Source of the DNA: Oxyruncus cristatus
Taxonomy: Eukaryota; Chordata; Aves; Passeriformes; Cotingidae
Direction: 5' to 3'
NCBI GenBank assembly: GCA_013399855.1
Contig: VXAY01002912.1
Location: forward strand, 124,001-188,000
DNA length: 64,000 nucleotides
Shown here: one piece after another, positions 22,744 to 35,800 of the stretch
How positions within the stretch are numbered: position 1 is the stretch's first letter
Layout of the letters: each line of letters starts with the position of its first letter
Made by a program: the position numbers and the translations under genes
The notes under the pieces: generated by a model
Told to the model about the DNA's origin: nothing
The model's database searches: none
Seen by the model: only the letters and a program-made list of their open reading frames with translations

Positions 22744-25085
22744 TTCTGCTGTACTGGAAATTTGTTGTCCCATCTGCCATGCCACTCAAGGTTCTAGCCT
22801 AGCTTTCTCATGATCTAGAACATCTCATGGGAGGTAGCCCACCTTTGTCTGTTTGACCACAAGAAGTAGTCACGAGCCCAGCAGCAATTCATGAGTCCAA
22901 AGGAAGCCCCAGTGAGTGCCCTGCTCATGGGATTCCACTTCATTTTTAAGCCTTCATCCTTCAGCAATCGTCGAAGGTTTTGAAAATACTATATAAAAAG
23001 AAGCTTGGATCTGATGTATTAAGGTCTCTGGTGAATTTGCTTTTCCTCATATCCTTTAGTTACAGAGAAGTGCCATGTTTGCAGTTTTACTTTTGGATAG
23101 CCAATGGCAGGATTGTTAAAAAAATATTTCTAACAGGTATGTTTGCACAATGAAAGCATCTAATACGGCCAAAAGAAGCAGGGAAACCATTCCTTTGTAC
23201 AGCTTTGTAGTGCTTTCTTTTTTCATGTTAAAGTGACAAAACACATAATAAGTTACATCTGACTTGGTGAAACTTTGCATGTACAAGAGTTGGCTGGGAA
23301 ATGCACTTTATCTGAACTTTGTGGCCAATGGCCAAGCTAAATAAACCCAATTAATATTAATTTCCCTTACCCCTTCCATCCCTTCCCTGGTAAATAGAAC
23401 CACCTCTGGGATTTCTAATGGTAAGTTACCCTTGCAGCATCTGGTTTAACTTGGCTACTATATTGACAAGGTGTTTTTCCACTTTCAGTCTATTTTCTCT
23501 TTTTTTTAGTAAACTTATAAAACTTCAGAAACCTTACTGCATCCCTGTAGCTTTTCTTTTGTAAGAGTATTTTGGTCTCTTTTAGTTCATGCCGAGGCAT
23601 AACAGCAATATAATCTAGCTTGGGAGATGTGACTTAAACCATAAATATTTGTTATGTTTGAGAGCCTTGGGGTGGTATGTGACTTGAATGGATATGAAGA
23701 TATTTAGCAAATATATCTATGTTCTAAAGTAGAAAGAATAATTTATTAACCATGCAACACAAAAAATTCAGCCATGCTGCAGCCACATATCAGCATTAGC
23801 TCTGCCACCTCCTGAGAGTGTTCTTACCAAAGAGAATTCTAATGTTTAGGGTTTTTTATGAAAATATGTTTTCTAGGATGGGTTTTGTGAAGATGAGCTG
23901 AAGTTTGTATTTATTATATTCTATGTCAGATTCATTACCAAAATAGTTGAGCAAACACAGATGTGAACCCCCTGTGCTATTCCCCCTGTTTTTCTCATAG
24001 AAATAGTGTATCCTGAGACTCCAGACTCTGTTGTCTCTGTGTACTGGGAACAGGATCTGGCTTGCCTGATTTTGAAAGCACCTTATGCCTTAGCAAATGT
24101 GCTTTCAGGATGGAGTTAGCATTTTAGTAACTCTTCAGGTCTAGCTGAGGTTGGGAGCCTTGGGGTTCTGGTGCCTATGACATCCGCCTCTGGGGCCACT
24201 TTGCCAAGGCTGTTCACTCTGTTACCACAGCTGGGGCCAGCGTACAATGTGAAAGAGAATATTCTTGATGTTACTGCAAAATGTTAATGAAACATTCTTG
24301 ATTTAATGAAAAAAAAAGTAAGATGAAGACGCAAAGCTGAAGAGAGAGGAGAGAGGAGGAACTTGTTCAGAAACCTCTCAGCCTTGTTGATTTGTGTGAC
24401 CTGGGAAGCTAAGACATACAGACATGCTGTGACAGGCTTGTGCCAGCATAGTGATGTGCTCTGAATAAACTTAGTTCCCCTCAGGATACAGGAATGGTTG
24501 CAAGGTCATGCCAAAATCTGCCCTCTCTGGGGATCTGCCTCTGAGCATGGCCAAGAGCCACATGTGAGGACAGGGCAGACAAAACACTGGCCTCTGGAGA
24601 GCACTGCCCAGACCACTGTCTGCAGACACGATGAAACTTTTGGTTTTCCCCTGTAGCTGCTTTTTCTAGACAGTTAGTTCGTTAGTTCGTGGAATAATTT
24701 TATAGTGGACTGTGGGTCTGATCAGAGTTTTCTTCTTAAGAGGAGACACTGTCGACTTTGTTTAGCCTTGTTGTAAGTGGTTGAAATAACAAACCCAGTG
24801 AAACCACAAGCCCACTTCATGGGCCAGAGACCTATGGTAAAATGTCTGCAAAGCTTTAAAAATGCAACACAGAAAATGGAAAGCTTCTGCCACATACAGA
24901 GCACTCACTCAAGCCATTGACTATTCTGTATCAAGTTAGAGATACATTTCATGAGTAAAAGGGAGAACTAGATTGCTATAGAGGATGACTGCATTTTCCA
25001 TGGAGGAAATTTATACCTTATCTAATAGCTGTGACAAACCACAAACCTTTTGCAAACCACCCTGCCCAAACACTGAAGGGCTTTA
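22744..25085. other. Gene-free AT-leaning DNA
   Basis: No gene, RNA or interspersed repeat is recognised. Contains short AT-rich blocks (for example 23100-23400 and 23640-23900) and a doubled TTAGTTCG motif near 24676-24691. Only short chance frames occur. Confidence 0.5.
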
Positions 25086-25152
25086 TTTTTTTTTTTTTTT
25101 NNNNNNNNNNNNNNNNNNNNNNNNNNNNNNNNNNNNNNNNNNNTTTTTTTTT
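25086..25152. repeat. Poly-T tract containing a 43-N gap
   Basis: Fifteen T (25086-25100) are followed by 43 N (25101-25143) and nine more T (25144-25152). The gap sits inside a homopolymer, so the real locus is probably one longer or interrupted T run that sequencing could not cross. The open frame drawn across it is an artefact. Confidence 0.95.
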
Positions 25153-25294
25153 GCAGAAGGACAGAGCATCTGCAGAAGCTGTCAAGAATTGATGTGCCTT
25201 TGCCTCAAGTCAAAGAGTAATGTATTGACTTTCAATGTGATTAGGATGGACTTCTGCCCAGAACAGGCAAATTGGTTCTGAATGAAAATTGCTC

Positions 25295-25450
25295 TTCAGA
25301 AGTGGCTTTTTGTTAATGATGTTATTATTATTTTATTTTAATGTAATTAGGGTTATGTTCTTAAATCATAATTGTCATTGTTATACTTCCCTTAAGTCAG
25401 CATAGCATTACATTTAGTGGTCTTAGTAATGATGCAAAGGGGTTGTGAAT
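25295..25450. other. Candidate conserved non-coding stretch
   Basis: The segment has TTGTTAATGATG, TTATTATTATTTTATTT, TAATGTAATTAGGG and AAATCATAATTGTC in close succession, without frames or interspersed repeats. TAAT-type cores recur on both strands. This suggests, but does not show, a homeodomain-bound element, because plain AT-richness gives the same cores. Confidence 0.18.
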
Positions 25451-25452
25451 CT

Positions 25453-27963
25453 CACCTGCCATGGACAGAGCCTCCTGTTTCTACATAATCTGGTTGCTTT
25501 AATAGAAATTATCCTTGAGGTGCCTCAGAAAGATAATGCCTTGATAATAAAAATTACCTGAGACTGAAAAGCCATCTGGTTAAAATCAGGTCTTCTTATG
25601 TGCTTTATATACTGTCTTTGAAGGATATTCCTCCTTCCCTCCTGAAAAATTAGAACAACTGACCTGTTTAAGCATTTTCCTAGTCATACTATTTAACAAA
25701 TTGGTTTTTAATAGCTGCATTGGGCAAAGAACTATTTGAGTTGAGCCTGTGGTGACCATTTTCCTGCAGCATTGGGGTGTTGGATAATGAACCTCTCTGT
25801 TCCGAGGACCTTGAGAGCCAGGAAAGGGTTCACTAGACAGGCCCAGAGGGTACATTTCTAGGTGTATTTTAATGTCTTGAAGGAGAGCAGCATAGCAGGA
25901 TGCTGTGGAAAAGCTGACCTTCCTGTCTTGAGAAATAAGGATGCCATAAGTGATAAAAGAAAAACCCTTCTGTGTTCCCTCTCCCTCTCTAGGAATGAAG
26001 TAACACTGCAAGGAACAGCCTAGCCTTCAATTTAATTTCAGTCACTCATGCATTTTTTACCCATGACATCACCCTGAAGTGATTAGGAAATTATAACCAG
26101 GATGTGAACTCAAGCAGGAGCTTAGGGACTTTTCACTTTGTCACAAGGAACAAGAAATGAGGTGACTCATGCCATTTTTCAACAGGTCTCCCACTGGGTA
26201 TTTGTGTCCCATGCTGCACTCGGGCCTGTCATCTTTCAAGCTGAAGGAGACCACAGCCAGCACATGAGAGGCAGTCTGGCTGGGCAAGTGAGCAAAGGGA
26301 AGACATGTTTGAGTGACAAGATCAGCAAGGTGTCATAGCAGCCCAGGTAAGCAAAGATCCATGACGAATTGACCTGCAGTGAAATCAACTTGGGTATAAC
26401 TCCACCTTTACCTCTCGCTTCAAAAATATGACCACTAGCCTTGTTTCAAAATAAAAGAAAATCAAAAGCCATTTTAATTTTCCCAGAAAAAAAAAGATTA
26501 GGAAAAAAATCTGAATTCTCACACTTTTGTGCTGTGATAACATCTGTGCTTCCCACTACAAGTTTGAAGATTGACTTTCTGAGTGTGGCTCTGTCAGCAG
26601 ATGATGCCAGCCACTTTGAAAAATGCCTGGTCAGGTTTCTATCATAACTCACTGTCTTGTAAATATGTTTAATTTCTGCTTTAGCAGAGACTGTCTTCTA
26701 GCAGAAATACAGATATTTGTGCATTTATCCTTCAGAGAAGTCATAATGCTTCTGGAGATTACAGACAGGCATTACAAATACCTCCCTCCAAGCCTCACTC
26801 TCTGTGAAGTTCCATGTCATCTGGCAGGAGAAGACATCAATCACTACAGAGAAGCACAGGCTAATGTTTCTAAGCCAGACAGGGCTGCTATCTGCTTCCC
26901 AAATAGCTTACCCTATCAGTTCTTTTTATTGAGATTGATTCCCTGTATTTTGCTAGTTTGAGGATATACTCCATTTATATTTATCTTGTACTGTAAAGCT
27001 AATAATCAACATTGTTACTGTAGTTATTTTATGAGCCAATTTCTTAGTACCCAAGGGTGTTTTTATTACTCCCCTTTTGGCCTTTCCTTCAGAGTACTGA
27101 AAGTATACAGTGCAAGTGGAAGAAGTGTTGTACACACTTTGTAACAAAATTCATTGGCTGCTTAGTATTATTGCTTTTTTTTTATATATCTTTTTGTTTC
27201 TCTAATTCTGCCTAGAAAACTAACCATCCATGGAGGTTGGAGGCTAACCTGAAGGCAGCTCTAGTTTAATTTCATGTTCTCCATGTCCCCTGTATGAAAC
27301 AGAGAATAGCCAAGATGCCCTGTCCCACTGATATTTGGTGATAGGCACATTACACAGATTATTACGAGGGAGCAAGGTTGGCCACTGCATCGACCCTCAT
27401 CCTGCTAAGGATACTTCCTCTGCTGCAAATATTTCCCCAAGAAAAGTTACTCCTGGTGAAATGAAGTAAATATGGCAACAGAGAACCGGATGGGGAAGGA
27501 TTAGAAGATACTCTGTTTCTCACCCTCTGCATCAGTTTAACATAATTTTATGACTGCAAAACATTGTATCTGAAATTCTGGGTTAATAATAAGCTAGCAG
27601 AGAGCTTAGTGAATTTTCTGTCAGGCTGAATCTTGCATAGATACCTATGAGATTTGTACCTTCAACTTGTTATGGAAGATGACGTATTTACAGAAGGAAA
27701 TTTTCATCCAGAAAATTAGGAACTGAACATGAGGCAAAATGGCATAAAGTTGGTCTCATTTCATTTTTGATGGTGAGTCTATAGGCTGATGACATCCATA
27801 CTGCTATGATTACTCTGAAGTTGTCTTAAAACACATGATCTTGTGGAGACTACACATACCTTCATTACTGTCAATTAGTACAGAATAGTGTAAAAGATGA
27901 GCCAACTGCCTAGGCCCAGAGACTTCTCTGGTAAGTGAATTGATTGTGTCAGCCAGAAGAGAC
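25453..27963. other. Gene-free single-copy DNA
   Basis: No gene recognised. The minus-strand frame at 25586-26011 (141 codons) has a scattered residue mix, no domain, no signal peptide and no neighbouring exon-like structure, so I treat it as chance. Frames on both strands at 26441-26652 largely mirror each other, as expected for non-coding DNA. Confidence 0.5.
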
Positions 27964-28032
27964 TCCAGATTTCAGGGCCAGGAGGGGCCACTAGATCACC
28001 AGGTCTGACTCCTTAAATAATACAGCCCATAA
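27964..28032 (-). mobile_element. Old, diverged CR1 tail fragment
   Basis: The run CAGATTTCAGGGCCAGGAGG, then GCCACTAGATCACCAGGTCTGAC and TACAGCCCATAA matches, with several changes, the antisense 3' region of ancient amniote CR1 families (the 'AAGGCCAGAAGGGACCA...GATCATCTAGTCTGACC' block known from turtles and birds). Only about 70 bp is recognisable and the terminal octamers are lost, so the insertion is old. Family assignment is from memory and approximate. Confidence 0.6.
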
Positions 28033-30059
28033 TTTTTACTCTGTTACTTGTATCTTCATAACATCCTCTGTTCTCACAGATGGATGATTAGGCAAGAAGA
28101 TGGTAAAACAAAGGGAGAAACACATCTGTCTTCAAAGACATGAAACAACTACAGCCTTGTGTACACTGACACAGGAGCACACTGACACTTGCTGATCCCC
28201 TTCTATCAACCTTGAAGCCTGGTGGAGCAGGACAGGTGGTAAGTCTATCTAGATCTCTTTAATTCTTGAACAGATGAAAATAGCCCACCTGGAGAGTATC
28301 GAAACCCTGTCAATGCTGAAGTGTCAGTATGTCTGTCAGTGTTGGCATTTTGGAGGCAGCATCTCCTGGGTGTGAAATTGGTCCTAGTCTGGGAAGAAGA
28401 CCTGGGAGAAGGTTCCCTCTTTAGCCTGTGATAACTTAGTAGAGCTATACATGTACTGGGTATGGATTCTCTGTGCTATTTATATAAAAAAATAATTTAT
28501 TGAGAATAATACTTGTATAGTTCCTTATATTTTGTAGCATTCAAGACAAACAGTGATTGTCACAGATGTCCTTCACAAGACTGTGTCTCAGTCTCTTGAA
28601 TGGCTGTGAGTATCTGAGGGGCAGCACTGTAAACCAGTGTCCCCAAGAGTGGAGCTGGGACACCAAGCTTCAGCTGTATGTTGGGTTGTTAGTGGCTAAT
28701 CCAAAGCCTTGCACTATTCAGATAAAGGATTAGACAGACAAGGAGCGAGCCTCGTAGCTTTCTAGGGACACTTTGAGCCTAAACAGACCAAAGAGGAACT
28801 GGAGGAATTGTGGATCCAGCCTTATGTGCAGTAGATGAGCTTGATCAGATTGGACATTCTCTTTTTCATCTCATAATGAATCTGCATACTGGGAAATTTT
28901 GACTCTGTTACTCTTTCCAGTAAATGACTGTCTTTGATGAGATTTCATCTGGAGTAGCTCACCCCTTAAAGACACAAGATCCAACTAAAATAAATTTAAA
29001 ATATGACCATTTCTTTCTTTAACACATCTGTATTTATAAATTTATAAATTTATAATTTTTCTCCAACTATTTTTTCCTAGACAAGGACCTAAAACTAGCT
29101 TTAATGAGAGCTACAGGGCACTTCTTGAAGTGCCAAAAATAAGTATTTTCTTTCAGATCTAATTTAGGCTCTGGGAAAATATTTTTTTTCCTAATGTAAT
29201 TTTAAATTACTAAACTTCTTCAGTGGCTTTAAATTACTCTGCAATAAACAGTACATAATCTATAGTGTCACCTAAAAGGAGGCCTTTTATTCTCAGTTTT
29301 ATAATCTGGATTCTCTATTTTTTCCAAGGGTATCAGTAAGAAGAAAGAATTGTTTTAGAGTATCTGAGTCAGAATATCCTGATGGGAGATATCCATCTTT
29401 TGGTGGCTTTATAGAAGAAAACTTTTCTCACCTGTAGTTTAGGCACAGGCTATAAATCCTAGGCAATAGAATAACATACTTTCCAGGGGAATCACACTCT
29501 TTCCATTTGTATCCTGCAATAAAGTCACTGAGTTTTTCGCTGTGAGTTTTGTTGTGTCTTGGCAACCACACGACCAGCATGTGACATAGGTTGCTGACAA
29601 GAGGAGAACATTGCCAACTCAGCTAATTTGCTGAAGCATAAATGCCCTGGGCAGAATAGGATGTCCACACAGGGCTGAAAGACACAGCACAGGACCTGAG
29701 GGAGAACTGCGGTCTTCTTGAGGATAGGTTGGATACCCCAGGGTGTCTTAAAGGAAATAAGTTGCCCATATTGAGGCAATGTACTGAAGTTCGAATAAAA
29801 CCTCGAGCCATCCCCTTCCACTCTCTAGACACTCGGTCACACTCCCATGAGGCTACAGAACCTCTTGAATATGAAGAAGACCATAACAACGGAGTTCATC
29901 AGCTCCACCTCGTGATGGCATTTTTAACATCTGGACCTATAACTGCAAGTGACTAGTGACAAGGAGACAACAGCTAAGCATAATATCAACATTTTGTTAA
30001 CCATGTTTGCAAAAGCAACCAGCCCCCTTCACCCCTTGCCCTCACTGCTGGAGCAGGAA
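28033..30059. other. Gene-free AT-leaning DNA
   Basis: No gene recognised. The two minus-strand frames at 29525-29889 overlap in different frames and lack domains. Includes the 24-bp ATTTATAA triplicate. Confidence 0.45.
29032..29055. repeat. ATTTATAA repeated three times
   Basis: Three exact 8-bp copies at 29032-29039, 29040-29047 and 29048-29055. The unit overlaps the palindrome TTTATAAA, so the stretch can pair with itself. It is a short AT microsatellite with no evident role. Confidence 0.9.
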
Positions 30060-30270
30060 CTCCCCGGCGGCTGCGGCAGCCTGCGTGGAGTGGGGAAATG
30101 GCCTCACCATGGGGGGATCTTGGCATCAGACTCCACCCCCGAGCTCCCCGAGGGCAACCCGGGGTCAAGCAGGGCCTCCCGGGCTCCCACTGCTTGTGCG
30201 GTTGCCACTGCTCTCCCCCAGCTGCTTGCTGAAGCAGCGGGTGCAGACACGGTTTGGGAAGCGTCGAGGT
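30060..30270. promoter_or_regulatory. Isolated CpG-rich patch
   Basis: By direct count there are 13 CpG between 30066 and 30266, an abrupt local rise above the CpG-poor background. Open frames overlap here in two plus and two minus frames, which is expected from GC-rich DNA with few stop codons. The longest is 157 codons (29949-30419 plus) and resembles no protein family I know. The patch may be a small orphan CpG island, an enhancer or a GC-biased relic. There is no TATA box, splice context or first-exon signature to choose between these. Confidence 0.3.
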
Positions 30271-30500
30271 CTGCAAATTCCTCCTTCCTGCCCTGGCATT
30301 CTCTCCTCATGTTTTCACTGATCGGTATTGATGGTCACAAAGTATCCGTGCTACTTCTGAGCGGAGGATTTTCTGTTGGTATAAATGAATGCAGGAAATG
30401 TGATGCTTGGATGGGGTGACCCATGCTACGCTCTCCCAAAGCCACCAAGCTGTTATGGTTAGCAGTTGCCCCAGCATCATCTTATTCCTGCAGGAACACC

Positions 30501-30557
30501 TTTTTCTTTTTCTTTTTTTTTCTTTTTTTTCTTTTTTTTTTTTTTTTTAATTTTTTT
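30501..30557. repeat. T-rich (CTTTTTTTT)n tract
   Basis: A pyrimidine-only tract of about 48 bases (30501-30548) with T runs separated by single C, followed by AA and another T run to 30557. It is a simple low-complexity repeat that explains the Phe-rich open frame over it. Confidence 0.93.
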
Positions 30558-32816
30558 GTTTTAATGTCTTCACAGGAGCATTTTAGTGTCCTCACATTTG
30601 TCCTATGCAGGGGAATTTCACAAACTTTCATTCTAGCCTATCCATGGCCATGGCAAGTTCAGCTGTCTCAAAAGGCGGTGATTCAGGGTACCGTTTATTT
30701 CTCAGTATGCTAGAGGTCTAACCTGCAAAATCCAGTACCAGAAGAGACTGTGTTGGCATCAACCATCAGGAGAGGATAGAGAGACAGGAGAGGATGCAGC
30801 CATTGCAGGGAGGATGCTGTGCTGCTATTTAACTGCTACACATGATGATGCAGCACACTGGCTTGTGTTCTTTACCCTGCCTTTCTCTCGGATAGACCAC
30901 ACTCTATGTATGTGTGTACAGGTGCACATTTGCTGGGTACTCAAGAGGGTTGTGAAAACAAGATTAACTAGCATATAACGGGAATAATGGGAGAATATTA
31001 AAACTTGCTAATATGGTCCTTGATTTCCTTCAGTTAAAGTTTACACTTTCACCCTTTCTAGTCAGCCAAATTGCAGTGGTAATTAATATACTGAAAAAAC
31101 ATTTGGGTTTGATGTAATGCTGTGATTTTAGCCTTAATGTATAGTCTTGGCTTATCTAACTACTTGTCTGAGGTCTTGTGAACCTCTGTAGCAGATTGAT
31201 GTCTCTTCAAAGCCATCTGGAAGAAGATCTACCCACTCTTTTTTCCCCTGCTCTTTTAATTGGAACTGCCGGCTGGCCCTGTGTATCAGAGCAGTACAAA
31301 GGCTGAGAAAACAGAGAGGTCTTACACTAAACTATTCGAAAGGGCAGCAGGAGACATCATCCATTTTGTGTATAGATATGTTTAGATAGATGTGGTAAAC
31401 CATGAGAAGTGGATGCCTTGACAGGTTACTTTTCAAAGACTGCTGATTTGCAGTGACCTCTGACTGCTCTCAAAACAGCTGAATTCTGCAGACTCTGGTA
31501 ATCCGAGATAGAAACTGTTTTGAAGTCGGCTGGGTGTAAAGAGCCTATTGCTGCCCTGTGTCTCTCAATACCACAGGAAAAGTAGAGCAGGGGGAAAAAA
31601 AGATGCTGTAGCTGGAAACTCACTTGTCTGGCTTTGTATGGGACAGCTTGCTCTGTTTGCAGAACAACACCTGGATGAAAACTATGCACCTATATGCTCA
31701 GTTGTCAGTCCCCCAGCCAGCTATTGCCTCTGGAATGGGTGTAAAAATACCCTGTTCCTTGCAACATGATGCTTCCCTATTCTGTGAGAGCCTCATATAA
31801 ATGTATTTCAAATGCATGGCATGTTAGGTACTATGTCGTAGTCACAGTTCTATAAAATGTAGACTGTGTAGGGAGGGGTAGGAACACCAGTTGTTTCTCT
31901 CAAATTATGTTATGGGTTAAAATAATCAAGCTATCATAATTCCTTCCAACCTCTACTGGAAGTCTGCTACCTTTCTGTCAGACACATAGAAGTTCTTGAA
32001 AGACTGAAAGTTTTCTTGTTTTAGTTTGATTTTGGTTTCAATGTTAATATATGATTGGATGAAAGAGACTCCCCCTTCAAACAAAGTTCTGGACTACCAC
32101 GTATTTTTCATTCTGGGCCCACATGGCTGCCTGATGCTGAGGACACTCAGAAAGGAACTGCTCTTACATCTCTGACCAGCCTGCTCAGTGGCCGTCCCAG
32201 TCTACCCCCCAGATTTGGGCAGATTGGAAAAATGTCTGTCTATGAGATGGCAGGTCTCAGCCTCTTGGTCCAGGGAGTCATCCTGCCATAACTTCTCAGC
32301 TGAGTGCCTGAAAGGTTTCCTTTTTTAATATGGGAAAAATTATGTTTTGAATTAGTTTCTCTCTTGTGTAGGCATATGGTCCATTTTGATGTGATTTCCA
32401 AGAAGAAAAATCACTTGGAGATCCTGAGCCACAGCAGAAAATTTCTCCAGAGTTGAACTGATTTGTTTAGTTCAAAGCTCCGTGTTTACTGATGTTAAAG
32501 TAGTAAATTATCTAGGCTAATTTTCTTATCATATCTCTAACTCATCCATGTTAATAAAAGCCTCACATGCACTTAAAGCTTGAAGCTTAATTTCTAGAGC
32601 TGCTAGAGTAATTTTTGATGTTGAATCATTAAGGAGAGGAGACATTACTGTTTTTTTCGGTAAGCAAGCTTTACTTATTACTTATGATGCCTTTTGTGAG
32701 CATGGCTGGTATCCTTCTCCATAATAAAAATAATTTGCTGGTTATCTTTTTGCATTCAACAACCTTGTCATAGAAAAAAAAACCCAAAAAAAACCATTTC
32801 CAAGCCTTAGTTTTAC

Positions 32817-32832
32817 AAAAAAAAAAAAAAAA
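32817..32832. repeat. Poly-A run, 16 bases
   Basis: Sixteen A, preceded by two interrupted A-rich blocks (from 32774). No retrocopy or LINE 3' end is visible on its left side, so it is called as a plain homopolymer. Confidence 0.92.
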
Positions 32833-32999
32833 TTGAATGTCCTGTTAAGCCCAAGAAACAAGATGAAAAATGAAAGAAATGGAGAATTATCTAGGGGTTT
32901 TATACAGTTTTATAACTTTTACAGCCATCTCATAAGTTTGATAATCTTAATATTGCCTTCTGCTTGATTTGTATTGGCCCTTCCTCAGTATATTTATTT

Positions 33000-33290
33000 C
33001 ATATGTTAACAGTTTTACAGAAATATGCTAAGTGCCTAAAAGCACCAAGCAAGATTAATGGTTGCTAACAAAACACCCTCAACGGGTTTCGTATGATTAA
33101 AGCTCCCCCTTGCAACTGGGAAAATGTTATCTCTGCAATTGTCACTGGTGTCTGGCTCAAGTAAACAATCTCCTCCCCGCCCCAGAGCTGTTCAGATGCA
33201 GATCCCAAACTGGTGTAAGTCAATACAATCTCATTAACTTTTTCAGCTATTCTGAGCTGTAATTCTAACAAAAATAATCTGTATTTTTAG
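33000..33290. other. Candidate conserved non-coding stretch
   Basis: A mixed-composition block with AAGCAAGATTAATGG, CTGCAATTGTCACTGG and CAAGTAAACAATC (the last contains a forkhead-like GTAAACA core). It holds no convincing frame and no known repeat. Labelled only as a candidate to align between species. Confidence 0.18.
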
Positions 33291-33360
33291 ACACAGATAT
33301 GTCTTTTCTTCTGCATTAAGAGCCATGTTTCCCGAATACTTTGATCTTGAATTAAAAATT

Positions 33361-33408
33361 GAAAATTAATTGAATTTAATGTAAATGAAAATTTAATTGA
33401 ATGTTAAA
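33361..33408. repeat. Imperfect AT-rich direct repeat
   Basis: GAAAATTAATTGAATTTAAT at 33361-33380 is followed by the similar GAAAATTTAATTGAATGTTA at 33388-33407. Both contain the near-palindrome TTAATTGAAT. Likely a slippage duplication in AT-rich DNA. Confidence 0.7.
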
Positions 33409-35800
33409 GCATATTGTTATTGTTTTACTCTCTTGTTAGTACAGAAATTATATCAATATTAGGTTTAAACTTAAAGCTATTTTAGACAACAAAATAACTA
33501 CACCAAAAATTTTATTTGGTTTTTATATGTTCATAGCCAATTTAGGGTAAAATACTTTTTTCAATACTGTTTTTTTACACCTTAAATACAGACCTGATTT
33601 TAGTATTCTGCATGTTTATTGAGAATTTAGTCCAAAGATTTGAGTGGATTTACAGCTGAATTGCCGAAGTCCTTTATGTACATAGGTACCTAAATAGACT
33701 GGTTATATCCAAGAAAAAAAAGGAGCTTTATTCAGAATGAAGGTCACTTTCATTCTGGTTTTTACACTATTTTTTTTTAATTGTTAAAAACAAAAATACA
33801 TTCATTAACTGACCTTCTAAGAGTGATTTCATTAAGTATATGGGGATTATCTGCATTTTGAAAGCAGTTGTTTTTCTGAAGAGTGTACATGAAACACTGA
33901 GATTGAGCTACTTTCTGTAAGAAAAAAAACAAAAGAACCCCCACAAATAAACCCTCAAAAAAACAACAACCCCCCCCAATTCTTCCCTTCTAGCTTATAA
34001 AATATTTCTTTTTTTCTTGCAGTGATTTATGATATTGTAAAAGTATCATCAACATATAATTCTCATATTCTCCCCTACATAACAAACATACAAGTTTGCT
34101 ACTATGGACTGAATGAACACATACTTTTAGAACCATGATATTCCACATAAAGAAACATATGGAGATAGGCAGGACTTGTTAATTTGTTCTCAAAAGGATA
34201 CAGATAAAAGCAGATGCTAAGGGGCAATAAATTACTCTTTTTTTTGTCCATTTTATTCTGTCTTTTTTTTGACCCTCCTAGTTGACACAGAATTTCCTTT
34301 GCAGTGTTATTTATTGCCAGCAATGTTGCTAGGCTGCCTGAGAGGGCAAAATGGAAAATTTTGTGAAGTGTACTTGGAGCGCGTTCTTTTAAACCAGATG
34401 ATTTGTGAGTAAGTCTTGGAGAGTTGGGAGTATATTTTAGATATGTTAGCTGTCTTGTAGTGGGCTTTTACAGAGTGAATGAAAGACTTTGGAAAATGTT
34501 GCTAAAATAGGGAATGTTTACCAAGGTGTATTTGAGTCTCTCACCAGTATGTGGGCTATAATCTTCTCAGCATAAAGTAAGATCTTCCATTTCTCCACTT
34601 GAAGGCTCTGCAAATGTTGGAAAGTTATATTTTGGAAAATGACTGTTGATTTGGGTTTGCCTCTTACAGGATTTTAACTACTAGAGAGTGCCATCACCAC
34701 TCTTCAGAAAACTAGTTTTTTTACGATGTGTTTCAAGCCACGCACCAAAATGTTGGAGGCATCAGAAACCATTAGTCACTTCTGAAAATTTTAGAGCTTG
34801 ATTGGCCTGGCATGTCCTTTGGCTTTTTAGAATGGCTTTAATGGGAACTTTGCTTAACTTGGGTCTAGTATGGTTTTTTAAATACATATATTATTATATA
34901 TGTAAAAAAGTAAAAAATAACAACTGCAAAAGATGCTCAGAACTCCGAAGAGCACACAGTTCTGTCATGAGCACACTTACATATTGATTGTATATGTATG
35001 TTACATATATTTCTGTATGGACACGTTTGAATACATGGAGGGCACATGGAGCAAGATTAGCTTCCAGATCTGTGAGATTCCATGAGTGAGTGCAAGGAGA
35101 TAGCTGGGAAGGGCTGGGGAAGGGATGCCTCCTGAGGATCGGGCATTGTGCTGTTGCCCAAACCATGCACTCCTCCTCCTGCCACTACCCAGGTGGCAGC
35201 CACGGAGAAGAGGGATGAGGGAGGTGACATAGGAAGCCTGGGGCAGAGAGCAGCAGGAAGACTGGAGGCAGGGACTAAGCCCAGAAGCTCAGTCTCCAGC
35301 CTTGGCATGCAACCTGTGCAGAAATGCCACTGAGACGACTGAGCTACCAGGTGGGATGGTGGAACATGGGAAATGGCTCCTGTTGGTTCAGTAACTGTGC
35401 TTCACACCTTATGCCCGGAGATTTGCCTACAACACTCGAGTGAATATGTTTCATAATCAGACCTGTTTGGGAAAGATCCAAAGCAGTTCTGTCAATAAAG
35501 ATTTGCTGGAAAACCCACTGTTCCCTTCATATTCTCCCACACATCCCCATGGGGTTGTCCCTGCTGCCACCTACTCTGTGCTACTGTGTTGTGGTGGGAT
35601 CTGTCTCAACAGACTTGTGGGACTTGGCTCCATCAGCTACAGTGTGCACAGGAGCTTTTGTTTTCCCCTTGCCTATGTAATTCAACAGCCTGGATCTTTT
35701 GGGGTTGAATTTTTATTGCATTTTCTTTTTGTCTTGAAGAGGTATAGTAAATGCTGCTTTAACACAGTGGTAGGTAGTCCTTAGTGGGGTTTTTGTGTGG

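Noticed and set aside
22585..22785. Minus-strand Gly-Trp-Asp-Gly-Met repeat peptide
   Set aside because: Direct translation of the (TCCCA)n microsatellite; no protein context.
25586..26011. 141-codon minus-strand frame
   Set aside because: No family resemblance and no exon signals.
29949..30419. 156-codon plus-strand frame over a CpG-rich patch
   Set aside because: GC-rich DNA has few stops, and four frames are open at once; kept only as a CpG-rich finding.
31936..31965. CCTTCCAACCTCTACTGGAA resembling a plus-strand CR1 tail
   Set aside because: Only about 14 bases match the CR1 end and no terminal octamers follow; too short to call.
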